Assembly: GCF_024323335.1 (NCBI RefSeq)
Contig: NC_066579.1
Coordinates: forward strand, 129,135,854 to 129,199,853
Origin: Lathyrus oleraceus
Lineage: Eukaryota > Streptophyta > Magnoliopsida > Fabales > Fabaceae
Reading direction: 5' to 3'
DNA length: 64,000 nucleotides
The translations under genes and the position numbers were made by a program. A model generated the notes under the pieces. That model did no database searches, was not told the DNA's origin, and saw nothing but the letters and a program-made list of their open reading frames with translations. This document shows, piece by piece, positions 1 to 9,945 of the stretch (positions within the stretch are counted from its first letter, which is position 1; each line of letters opens with the position of its first letter).

Positions 1-1370
1 CTAACCATAATCAACAACGGAATACAACACTCAACAATAGTCCCCACTTCTGAACAACACACCTCAACATAACACCTACAATTATATTTATAGCACATAA
101 TTGTATTCACAACACAACAACTCATACACATAATCAGAGTTCAACATATACAATCATGAAAATCAATTCAACTATTACTTCATCATAATAATAATCCACC
201 TTAATTAATCAATTACATCAAATTCCCAAAAACAACAGTCAAACATCGAGTACATGAGAAAACATAATAAAAAATTGGACTAATCACTCAAAACAACCTT
301 TGACAGTCATGACGACCAGGTCGTCATCTAGGTGACGAGAGTCACCCAACCCGTCACCACCCCCCAACTTCATAACCTGTCACCTATGTGACGACCGACA
401 GAAGGATTTCTTCCTGGAGATCATGACGGTCAGCTATCTCAAAAGTATGACGGGAAGTCTGTCACGCTCATGATTCCTGTCACACTGTTGCAGAATGTAA
501 TTTCTACATTTTGGCCATGAGAGTTCATTTGAAGCTCCAATTTTGTCCCCCGTTACCCCAATTTGCACATAAAATAATACATACATATGATACATGGATT
601 AAATCACCACATACTCATTGATTATCATTCAATTTCATCAATTAATCCCAAATTCAAGGTTATACTCATAATTCCCAAGTATTTCAATGGCAACAACCAT
701 GTTCGAAATTCATATCAACATATTATACATAATATTCACCATATAACATAGCATAAATTTATACCTTAAGCGTGGAATTAAATTGATGATCACACAATCA
801 TCATCAAAACTCATAGAACACAACAATGGTGAGAAAAACCTAGAGAAAGATGAGGATCTCTCTCTCTACCCCTCATGCAATACACCTATATTCAAGTAGT
901 TTTCCCCCATACCTGAGTTCCCAGCAAAAGCTCCAAGCTTGGGTATGGTTTCTCATTCTCTCTCTAACCCTTTTTCTTCTCTTCTCACACTTGTCTATTT
1001 TCCCAATTCTACATACTGTTAAGTTTGGCTACTCTCCCTTTATTATTTATTTTGACATAAATTATAATTAATTTCCCTATTCACACTTTTAACACACACC
1101 CCCACTTAATCTTTCCTTTATTCTATCCCGTTATTTTTCTAGTAATTCTATTTTCTACTCCAAATCATTATCTTTCTCTTATTTTTATATTTATTTAAAC
1201 AATATTATGCTATTTTAATTTAATTAATTAATTAAAATCCTAATATTCCCCAATCACCACATAACACATACTATCACCAATTAAATGATTAAAAACATAT
1301 TAAATCATTTAAATAATTAAATCAAACAATAAAATTTAATTAAATAAATTAATCGAATTCAGAGTGTTAT
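1..1370 (-). mobile_element. Ty3/gypsy chromovirus-type LTR, copy 1 (left part cut by window)
   Basis: This is the LTR of a minus-strand Ty3/gypsy element; it directly follows the decayed integrase/chromodomain reading frame at 1380-2222. In other copies the full LTR is about 1.92 kb, running from a TATAACACTC-like start (a decayed form of the usual TGTAACAC) to GGATGTTAC. Near 307-400 it has several short inverted repeats, including the 15-base near-palindrome GACGACCAGGTCGTC and paired GTGACG/CGTCAC motifs. Boundaries are inferred from family ends. No target duplication was found, and only one LTR is present per unit. Confidence 0.7.
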
Positions 1371-1379
1371 AAATCTCGC

Positions 1380-2222
1380 TCACTTATAGAATTTTTGCCC
1401 TCTAAAATTACCTGAACGAAACAACCCCGAATAAGAATCTCTCATCCGACTCTGCAGCTCCCACGTTATGTTTCCTTCAGCAGGTCCTCTCCAAACAACC
1501 TTCACCAAGACGGTCTTTTTACCTCTAAAGTGTTTCATTTTCCGATCATCAATTTGCAATGATGATGCCTCTACAGTCAAGTTATCTCTCACTTGCACAT
1601 CATCCATTTGAGTCACATGAGACGGATCTGGAGCATATTTCTGATGTTGAGACACATGAAACACATGAAACACACTGTGAAGATTCGAAAGTGATGGTGG
1701 TAAAACAAATTTGTACCAACATATTAAATTCAAGTTCTCTCCTCTGCTTATCATGGTAACTCTTATGTCGACTCTGCGAAGCTTACATATTCTCATGAAT
1801 CATCTTGATCTTCTCAGTCGTCTGCTGAAAAATCTTTGGCTCAAGCACAACACTTTAGCCAGGCTCATACCAACACAAAGGTGTCTTACACCTTCTACCA
1901 TGAAAAGCCTTAAAATGTGTCATTCCAATACGAGAATGGAAATTTTTATTGTAGGTGAACTCAATCAATGTAAAGTAGCTATCTCAATCACCTCATTTCT
2001 TAAACACGCAAGCTCTTAGCAAATCTTCCACTGAATGGATGGTCCTCTCAATCTGACTGTCCGTCTGCGGATCATAAGGAGAACTCAACCGCAACTTTGT
2101 TACTAAGGCTTCCTAAAAAATCTCCCAGAACCATGAATTGAACATCAAATCTCTATCTGAAACGGATAATTGATCTTTATCGAAATAAAATGAGCCAATT
2201 CTCAAACTATCAATGCCCCAAG
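1380..2222 (-). pseudogene. Ty3/gypsy pol remnant: integrase core end plus chromodomain-like tail, copy 1
   Basis: Read on the minus strand, this starts with integrase-core motifs VSDRD (second catalytic Asp) and PQTD..QIERT (catalytic Glu). It ends with a tail containing FHVSQ, KYAPDPSHV and LVKVVWRG...ITWE, typical of chromoviruses of the Tekay/Del type. The C-terminal 138 codons are open (1380-1796), but upstream the frame is broken. Copy 1 alone has an in-frame stop in the core (ATT TTT TAG, where other copies read CAG) and a 9-bp tandem duplication giving FHVFHVSQ. Reverse transcriptase, protease and gag are absent. It is non-functional. Confidence 0.85.
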
Positions 2223-2271
2223 CAAAATAGCAACGTGGTAGACCGCTTGCTAATAATTTGCAATGACCTGT

Positions 2272-2373
2272 TTAGCTAGGGGACTTTTTCCCTCATAAAT
2301 TTTTGTTTTGTGGAGGATTTTTTACACTAGTGAGGGGTTTAATCCCTATCTAAACACATTTTTTCTTGTAGTG
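2272..2373. mobile_element. CACTA transposon terminus, copy 1
   Basis: The minus strand from 2373 begins CACTACAAGAAAAAATG, the terminal inverted repeat of plant CACTA (En/Spm) elements. It is followed by short subterminal complementary motifs (GGGATTAAACCCC; GGGAAAAAGTCCC). Only one terminus is visible, and the other side runs into the gypsy remnant. I see no CACTA transposase in the unit, so this is a truncated end or a small non-autonomous derivative. The left limit is uncertain by about 50 bp. Confidence 0.7.
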
Positions 2374-2699
2374 ATAGTAGACTTGTTCGTCTAGATGAGA
2401 TGGTGAGTTCTCATAGCTAACGAATATATTATGAATGGTCTATCATTAAGGTGGAATTTGCAAATACTCAGATGCTTAAGTTAGTAACTATTCCAAAAAG
2501 TTTACACAAAAAACTTTAATAAAAAAAAATTAAAATTTAGAAAAAAATGAATGTCGTTGGTAGTAGGGTTGAAATGTAGAAAAGTTCAAATAAAATAGAT
2601 ATATAAAATTATAAAATATTTAATTTAAGTTACAAAAAGTTGAAGAAAAAATATAATTAAGACAATTATATTATAGTATAGATGAATATATAAAAAGAC
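2374..2699. other. AT-rich spacer (repeat block Y), copy 1
   Basis: No gene seen. It carries the motif TAGACTTGTTCGTCTA followed by AT-rich sequence. A diverged version of the whole block recurs at about 7345-7480 and 7845-8065 in the same unit, so two copies of an older element or duplication are present per unit. Confidence 0.6.
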
Positions 2700-3425
2700 T
2701 GGGCTTTGAGCCAGCTTTGAGAGAGTCTAGAAACTATGAATTGGTTGCCAATTTTAAATCAAAGTTTTCAGAACCTGTGCTGACAACTCACATACGTTTG
2801 ATTGAGAGTGATGCCGCTAAAATTTATACAATGGATATTTTCAAAGAAGTTAAAGATGAAATTATGAAGGCCGGTGCAATGATTGTTAAGAGTAGATTTT
2901 CTCGCGGGTATATGAAGATTTATACATTGAAAAAATATTATCGGGAGAAATATGAAAGATAAGTTTTTTAGGATGGTACAACATTTCAATGTTCGTGTAG
3001 GTTATTTTATTCTCGTGGGTTTCCATCTTCTCATATGTTTTATGTCATGAAGGAAGAATATGTTGATCACATTCCTACCAGTTTGGTTTTGTCGCGATGG
3101 GCCAAAGATGCCAAAATTTAATATTTGAACATGAATTGTAATGGTTCAGTTGATTCGAATTTGATTGACCAAGCTCGGTTTGGTGCATACTGTTCTACTT
3201 TTATTACTTTTTGCAAACAAGCTTAAAAAAATAATTGTGTTTATGGGGAAATAATGGATGACATTCTGAATTTATAGAAAATGTATTGTAGTAATGAAGA
3301 TCATATTGGGATAACAAAGTCAATCGTAGGTGATCCAACGAAAGTGAAACGTAAAGATATTCCAAAGAAAAAATGCCACCTCCTACTATAGAGATGTTGA
3401 TCCTCTCCCACCTACTGGTATGCAT
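2700..3425 (+). pseudogene. FAR1/MULE transposase C-terminal remnant, copy 1
   Basis: The open segment 2717-2962 contains RESRNYELVANF, SEPVLTTH and AAKIYTMDIFKEV, conserved in FAR1/FHY3-related MULE transposases. After a frame break, the SWIM zinc-finger region follows with SRGFPSSHMFYVMKEEYVDH and LSRWAKDAK; its CxxxH cysteine (normally PCSH) is changed to Ser. Next comes the usual tail (NCNGSVDSNLIDQARFGAYC, then EIMDDILNL, then VGDPTKVK). Several in-frame stops are present. The catalytic DDE core is missing. It probably came from a Mutator-like element carrying the adjacent mobile-domain gene. Confidence 0.85.
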
Positions 3426-3432
3426 GCTAATA

Positions 3433-6209
3433 TAGTTCCACCTCCGAAGGGCGAGGCTTTTGGAGTTGGTCTAGTTGATTTGTCCTTACTACATTTGTAT
3501 CTAGACCATACATCCAGACATGTATGGAATAAAGTGGTAGCATTAGTTGGATTCTTTATTTAGTTTTAGGTTAATTTTAATTTCTAACATTGTTTATTTA
3601 TGACATTGATTATTAATGACAAATTTCAGGAGCGTGATTCACATAAGTTTCTTAACCACTGGAGGAAGATTGTTGCATCGCCTCAGCCGAATGAGGATTG
3701 ATTTCAGTCGGTTTTATCCTTATCTAGCATGAAGGACTTTTGCATGGCTGGTTATAGCATGGTAAACCACGAGATTCTTAATGCATTCGTGGAGAGATGG
3801 CACTCGGAGACCTCGCCATTTCATCTCCCGCGTGGTAAGATGTCTATCACACTCGATGATATCTTATGTTTGCTACATCTTCTAATAAGGGGAAGATTCC
3901 TAGATCATGGGAGAATGACCAAAGACGAGGCACTCGAGATGATGGTAGAGTATCTAGGGGCTGATCTAGGGGAGGTGATGGATGAGTTGGATAAGACCAG
4001 GGGTGATCGTGCTAGATTTGTATACCTGAAGAAGGTATATGATGATGCTCTCCTGAGTGCACAACAGGATGATGGTGATGATGAGTAGGTGGCGCTCCAC
4101 AAATCGCATGCATTGAGAGCATACCTTTTTTATTTGGTTGGCACTGAGAATTTTATGTACAAGAGTGCCACCTATATATACTTCGTCAACCTACGTTACT
4201 TCATGGATTTCAAGCAAATCCATCAATACAACTGGGGGAAACTTGTATGGTCTACCTGTATTCGAAGCTGAGAGAGGGCTGTATGTGGAAGACGAAGCAG
4301 GTCACAGACAGCGTCACACTAGTAATGATTATTAGTCTTTGAATGTTTCTTTATCATTTTAATTTCATCTTTTCCAAACCATTATTGATGATTCGTGTGT
4401 TCCAAACTTTTCATTTCAGGGTTGGATCCACAAGCATTTCCAGTGCATCTTGAAGGAGAAGAGCGATCCAAAACACAGAGGAATTTAAAAATTTATCCTT
4501 TAGTGATCCTTAGGAATGGGCATGATGAGTGATAGAATATTTACCTCTTGTGTTGATTGAAACCTTTGATGCAGACCTACGGAGCGATCACGAACGTTGA
4601 ATGGTGACAACGCCTCTACTCAGTCCACACGAACTGATTCCTCCAATCTCAGCGCTAGCTGCTACAAATGAAGGCTTTGAGTGAGAGAGAGAGAGAGACA
4701 GAAAGAGAAATGAAATTATAACTATACTAATGCTTTTGCACAAGGGTTCTATTTATAGAACCACTTGTATGGGCTGCAAGCTAAAAAATCCACTTAAGTG
4801 TATGTGGCACATATCTTATGATATGCCAAAATCACTTAAGCGTGTGGTACCTTACCATATTTCGTATTCTACTTAAGTACACCATACCTTACGATGTTCT
4901 ACAATTCATTTAAGTGCACCGTACCCTACGGTGTTCCTTAGTTACTCTATCTCTCATTAATCCGTCCTTTTGTGTGTGACCCTGTAGGTTTTCGCGACAT
5001 TAACAATTATATTAAATCACGTATTTAACATTATAAATAGTGAGCGGTATCTAGCAACACATCACTTCTATCCAAGATACAAAAATATCACGTGATTTGA
5101 CAAATTCGTTTTGATAATACTTATGTGTATAATTACCCTTTGGCCCCTACGTCTATATTGAACACAAGGAATAAATCGTTTCATCCTTGTCCAGTTCAAT
5201 ATTGAGGTCGTAGACATTTATCATGTTACGCAGGATGGGCAAATTCCATCTAGGCCACTCATGTCCCTCAACATGCTTCATGGAGTACCCATAAACTGTC
5301 TTTATATTCATCCAGTTACGGAGAAAGTTTGATCAACAATAAAGCACTCGACTCTACATCTAGGGTCCATAGTGGTTTCAGGTCGAAGGGTGGCATACAC
5401 CACTATCACCATGAGAATAACTTATGACACTTTACATAACATTCTATATGGTATTCTCATAGCGGGTCAATCCAGTATAAATATTACTCCTAATATTCAT
5501 ACATATGTTTAAGACTTGATAACTCCTTATCCATGATCCATGGGATGTGATCACCAGTCTATATACATAACAGTCTTAATGCTTTAATGTTATCCCACTT
5601 CACAACAAAGCTCGACTGCGGATACTTTAAGAATAGTGTCCTTATGTTTAATGGGATCTAATGATTAAGTCACATTTGATACATTAAATAGACTATCTAT
5701 TCTAGGGACTTTATTAAACAAACATAATAAAGAAAAAGCCTTTTATTATTAATAAATAATTCGATACAAGTACCAAAAGTATTGGCCTCTAGGGCTTACA
5801 CCAACACAACTTTGGTTGGGCGAGTGTACCTGATTATACTGAGGATATATTTTGTGCTACTGCTTTTATCCCGCTTAGAGGGAACCGGGCGACCGAGCCT
5901 TACAGAGTATATCTTGACTGTTTGGTTGTTGAGGACGCACTTCAATAGCTATGTTAATCACCATGAGACGCGGTCATTTGACAAGATAGTGTTATACTTT
6001 GAATGGTTGGCATGCAGATCACGTCGCATTGTTCCTCATCTTTCCGAACGCGTCATGCGACAGTTCGGATATACTCATACCATTTCCAGACACCCGTTGT
6101 CTCTGCTCCTCCTACCTTAACACGTATACAGATAGATGACATGTTTAATGATTATGAGAGTCATCTAGTATCGCAGGTGGCACGAGCTACCATAGCTGAG
6201 AGAGAATGA
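3433..6209 (+). pseudogene. Plant mobile domain (MAIN-like) pseudogene, copy 1
   Basis: This resembles the plant mobile domain (PMD) of MAIN/MAIL proteins and of proteins annotated as phosphatase-7 long-form-like. A first exon part reads VDLSLLHLYLDH..RHVW. An intron follows (acceptor AG at 3628-3629), then SHKFLNHWRKIVASPQPNE, then the core HEILNAFVERWHSETSPFHL and ITLDDILCLLHLLIRG, then HALRAYLFYLVGT and YLYSKLREGCMWKTKQV. After another intron GWIHKHF follows. A copia LTR at 4451-5806 interrupts the gene. Beyond it the frame resumes FGWASVPDYTEDIF and ends SERVMRQFGYTHTISRHP. Defects are a TGA just before FQSVLS, a TAG before VALHKSH, a frameshift at YNWG, another near 5940, and the LTR. 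Not functional as one protein. Confidence 0.87.
4451..5806 (-). mobile_element. Solo Ty1/copia-type LTR in the PMD gene, copy 1
   Basis: On the minus strand this begins TGTTGGTGTAAGCCC at 5806 and ends CTCCTTCA at 4451 (1356 bp). Flanking 5-mers are CATCT (4446-4450) and CAACT (5807-5811), a target duplication with one mismatch. Removing the LTR and one flank restores the PMD frame exactly (HFQCI joined to FGWASVP), which fixes the boundaries. A TATA box (CTATAAATAG, minus) lies at 4750-4759, giving a U3 of about 1.05 kb. A GA microsatellite sits at 4683-4702. There is no internal region, so this is a solo LTR. The family name is not known to me. Confidence 0.85.
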
Positions 6210-7029
6210 AGCTACGTCAAAGGGTACATCAGATGGTTCTTCAGGGTGTCACATACATAGTACAGGTTGCTCCAGATGACCCACCGAGACCAGCTCATTA
6301 AGAATTATTATAGGAGGAGCATACATAACTAGATCATGCTGAGGATGTCTTATATAGGTGTCGTCACATAGTGGAGATTGCGCAAGCAGGCATTGACAGA
6401 GGCACGAGGGGCATTGATGTATTAGAGACAAAGCTAGGGGACAAGTGAGATTGATGGCCGAGGAGGAAGAGCTGGCAGAGGAGGCAGAGGACGTAGATGA
6501 TACGTAGCCAACCATACACAGTAGTGTCTTAGTATATAGTAGTATTATCATGATTTTGACGGTCTTGCTACTTTATTGATCTCGATTGTATGATATTTTG
6601 ACATTTATTGATATTTTATTTATGTACGAAATTTTTTAACCATCTAGGATTATGTATGTAGATGTTTGTTTTTTGATCGTATGATATGGTTTAAGTCTTC
6701 ATTTGAAATTCAAATAAATAAAATATAATATGAAAGACTAAGTTTTGAGACATTACGGAAATGTATCTCCGTAATATTCACAGAGATGCATCTTCGATTC
6801 AATTCACGTGTATAATGACTTTTGAGGATGTATGTTTTAAATTGTTACAAAGATGTATCTCCGGAACATTTTAAACTTCATTCTGAATTTGGTGTGTCCA
6901 AAGATGTATCTCCGGAACATTTTAAACTTCATTCTGAATTTGGTGTGTCCAAAGATGTATCTCCGAAAACTAAATGTATTTAAATAATTTCACGTGGTGG
7001 TTAAAAAATATTAAAGACGTATTAAAAAA
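6210..7029. other. PMD 3' remainder and spacer with ATGTATCTCCG repeats, copy 1
   Basis: The first 300 bp continue the decayed C-terminal coding region (acidic, Arg/Glu-rich, with stops). Then comes AT-rich sequence with repeated ATGTATCTCCG motifs. In copy 1 a 51-bp segment is tandemly duplicated (starts at 6849 and 6900, with a partial third at 6951). The other copies have one full segment plus the partial. No gene seen. Confidence 0.6.
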
Positions 7030-8460
7030 TCCTAAAATTAATTGACCTCCTAAATTGATAGCTCTGGATTTGATTCCTCATATAAAAAGATCAAATCGAG
7101 TTCAATTTAATATTTAATACTATTTAGTTTGAATAACTTTTGAATGATTAAATTACAATCTTAATATTTTTAACTAAATATTTTTTCTTGGCCTATATTC
7201 TTTTAATAATAATATAATATTATTGATATCGCTAAAACACTGTTCACACAATACAAAATAAACTTGAGTCAATTTTGTTGTTCTATGAAAGCCATCTTCC
7301 TCATATTCGGGACCATTTCAATGATTCGACTTGGATTTAAGCGGGTTGATGGTAGACTTGTTCGTCTAAATGAGATGGTGAGTTCTGATAGCTAACAAAT
7401 ATTTTATGATTAATTCAATATCAAACATCAAGCCGGAACTTACAAATACTCATACACTTAAATTAGTGATTATTTAAGGTAGAAATAAATTTTATAGATG
7501 TAAAGGGCATGTAAATGAATTTGATGTTTATTTTCCCATATATAGACCGATTTTATGGTATTTGTGGACTTATAACCTTTTATAGCAAGATAGTGGTTTG
7601 ATGAGACATGTGTTAGTGTTTTTATTGTTTTGTGATCTAAAAGTATTATTCAATTATTCACATTGATTAAGTATTTTTTAAGGCATAATTATTCGTTTAT
7701 ATTTGTAGACCCTTTAACCTCTTATATTTTGATCTTGATTAAAATTATTTGTGAAAGACACAGTGGATCATATTTTTATTGGATCGTCACAAATATTTTT
7801 GTCACGAGGCAGAAAGTAATTATTATTATTCCAAAATGTTTATAAAACAAACTTTAATAAAAAAACAAAGAATTAAAATAAATAAATTAAAATCTTAGAA
7901 AAAATGAGCGTAGAAATTTTTAAAAAGTTTGTAATAAGGTTGATATGTAGAAAAGTCCAAATAAAATAGATTATATAAATTTATAAATATTAAATTTAAG
8001 TTAAAAGAATACGAAGAAAAAAATATAATTGAGACGATTATATTATAGTAGTATAGATGAATAAATACATTAATATTGTTGGATTAGATTTGATTCCTCA
8101 TATGAAAAAACCGAATCCAGTTCAATTTAATATTTAATGCTATTTAGTTTGAATTAACATTTAATAATTAAATTACATTTTAATATTTTTAACTATATAT
8201 TTGTTGTTGCCTTGTATTCTATTAATAATAATATAATATTATTGATATCGCTAAAGGACTGTTCACACAACACACAAGATAAACATGAGTCAATTTTGAT
8301 TCCACTTTTTAGGGTAATTATAACTGTTGTTTGTTTTTCAGTTTTGTTAAGATTCTGTTTCCATTAATATATTGATTTTTTCTTTCAAAATTGAGTTTGT
8401 TTTTTCAATTAAAATAAGATCCTACAACCTTAATAGGAAAATCTTTTAATTCTCCATGAT
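7030..8460. other. AT-rich spacer with internal direct duplications, copy 1
   Basis: No convincing coding sequence. Two diverged direct repeats of about 210 bp are visible (about 7068-7275 and 8086-8302). Both run from TTTGATTCCTCATAT to ATTGATATCGCTAAA and CTGTTCACACAA. Between them lies the second copy of block Y (7345-8065). The downstream duplicate sits just before the BED-type gene and may be part of its promoter region (inference). Confidence 0.6.
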
Positions 8461-8510
8461 TTGTGCGCTGGGTTTTTGACCTGGTTGCTAAAACAATTCC
8501 ATTTTTCAGG

Positions 8511-8519
8511 TTTAAATAG
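8511..8519 (+). promoter_or_regulatory. Possible TATA element of the BED-type gene, copy 1
   Basis: TTTAAATAG lies about 95 bp upstream of the ATG at 8614 and is kept in all array copies and in the flanking paralogue (53191-53199). Its position and conservation suit a TATA box. No transcript evidence is available. Confidence 0.35.
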
Positions 8520-8613
8520 AAACCTAAATCTCACTGTTTTTTTATTACACTTCAATACTTCACTTTCTTTATTAATTCTCTCTTTGTTACATACACTTTT
8601 TCTTACTCAAAAC

Positions 8614-9009
8614 ATGAGTTCTAACTCTTCCGTTGCTTCTAACTCTATTGATTCTTTCAATGAAAATGATAGCGTGGATTCTAAGATAACAGTGTCAAAG
8701 AATGTTGTTGATGATTACTTAGGAACTTATGGGGGTTATCACTTCTTATGTCACTTGGCTGGAACTGAAAATTATGTTAAAGCTTGCGAGAGTATTGTGG
8801 AAGAGGTGAAGAAGGAAGCTTTGGACATTTTTAGTGCTTTCCGAGAGAGTAACGCGAAGGAATGTGTTAGGGTTGGTGAAAAAAGAAAGTGCAATGAAAT
8901 GACTGTTAAGAGCTCTAGAGATGTTTCCAAGAGGAGGAGAACGGACTCTCGAGCCATCGCGAGTAGCATGTCGAGCAATTGTGATACCGCTCGACGCAGT
9001 AAAAAGTGA
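8614..9009 (+). CDS. Truncated BED zinc-finger protein, 131 aa, copy 1
   Basis: A single open frame. The start at ATG 8614 (MSSNSSVASNSID) is preferred over the upstream in-frame start because the Ser-rich N-terminus begins the paralogue at 53313 too. The protein has a Ser/Asn-rich N-terminus and the second half of a BED finger (GGYHFLCHLAGTENYVKAC, with H-x10-C spacing as in hAT-associated BED domains). It then has EVKKEALDIFSAF and a basic tail with KRRRTDSR, a likely nuclear signal. Relative to the flanking paralogue, an in-frame 60-bp gap removes the segment ending in CRYC, so the first zinc-ligand pair is lost. It may be expressed, but the finger cannot fold normally. Probably a relic of a hAT transposase. 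Confidence 0.6.
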   Translation: MSSNSSVASNSIDSFNENDSVDSKITVSKNVVDDYLGTYGGYHFLCHLAGTENYVKACESIVEEVKKEALDIFSAFRESNAKECVRVGEKRKCNEMTVKSSRDVSKRRRTDSRAIASSMSSNCDTARRSKK

Positions 9010-9945
9010 TGAATTTAAGTCTATGTGTGATTTGGTTTCAAGACATGGTTTAGGGTTTGAGCTACCTTCTTTTGAAATGATACTATGAGTTTATCTACAT
9101 AAGATATTATGTATTTTATATAATTATGATTAATATATAGAATTTGACAATTTGCTACTGTTGTTTACTATAGCTTAACTTGTTTATTTATGAAGTCTGA
9201 ATTACATTGGACTTAAGTTGTATATGTTTTTCTCTACTATCTTAAAATTGAGTATGGTCATTCTCTTATGATTTTTTTTTCTATTACATTTGCTTTGGGT
9301 TTGGGTCTTTCTACTTTTGAAGAGGAGAAAAAGAATATTGATGAATATTTTTAGTTTAGACTTGAAGCATCATTTGTTTTAATATTAAAATATTTAACCA
9401 TTTGTTTTTAATGAGTCAGTTTGAAAAAAGTTTCAATTCTGCTTGTTAGATTTTTGTCGTCTTCAATTTTTCCAGAAGGTGTATTTGGAGAGTGAATTAC
9501 TATTAAGAAATTCAAACAACAATTCTTTGTTTGTTGACAAGTTACTGTCTTGGAAGAATGTGTAACTAAGTGTAGTTTTAATTTAATTTTTGGAAGAGTC
9601 ACTAACAATTTAATGGTATAAAATTGATTTTGAAATGATTTCAAAATGTTTAGTTTTTTTAAAATAGATTTAATTCTACTTCCATAATCCTTGAAATTAT
9701 AATTTATAAATTTTTAGTTTAATTATTATTTTTATATTAAAATTTATTATTCAACTTCAATTTTATTTAAAACTATATTTTCACAATCAGTCCACCTTTA
9801 ACCAAAATCAATTTTATGTAATCAATTATTCAAAATCAATTTTTTTCACTACAAAATCAAATGTATAGCGTTCTTCCTAGTTGAGGATGGTTGTGTTTTC
9901 AAGTGTTTGTAACCAAATAAACTTAGGGATCTAACAGCCTTCGGG
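9010..9945. other. 3' flank of the BED-type gene, copy 1
   Basis: AT-rich non-coding sequence with no recognisable gene. Part of it (to about 9470) has diverged homology to 53775-54105, so it belongs to the same ancestral segment as the gene. It ends at the gypsy LTR. Confidence 0.6.

Noticed and set aside
3729..4088. PMD core frame as a functional small protein
   Set aside because: It is open only between in-frame stops, lacks the rest of the domain, and the gene is split by an LTR and frameshifts in all units.
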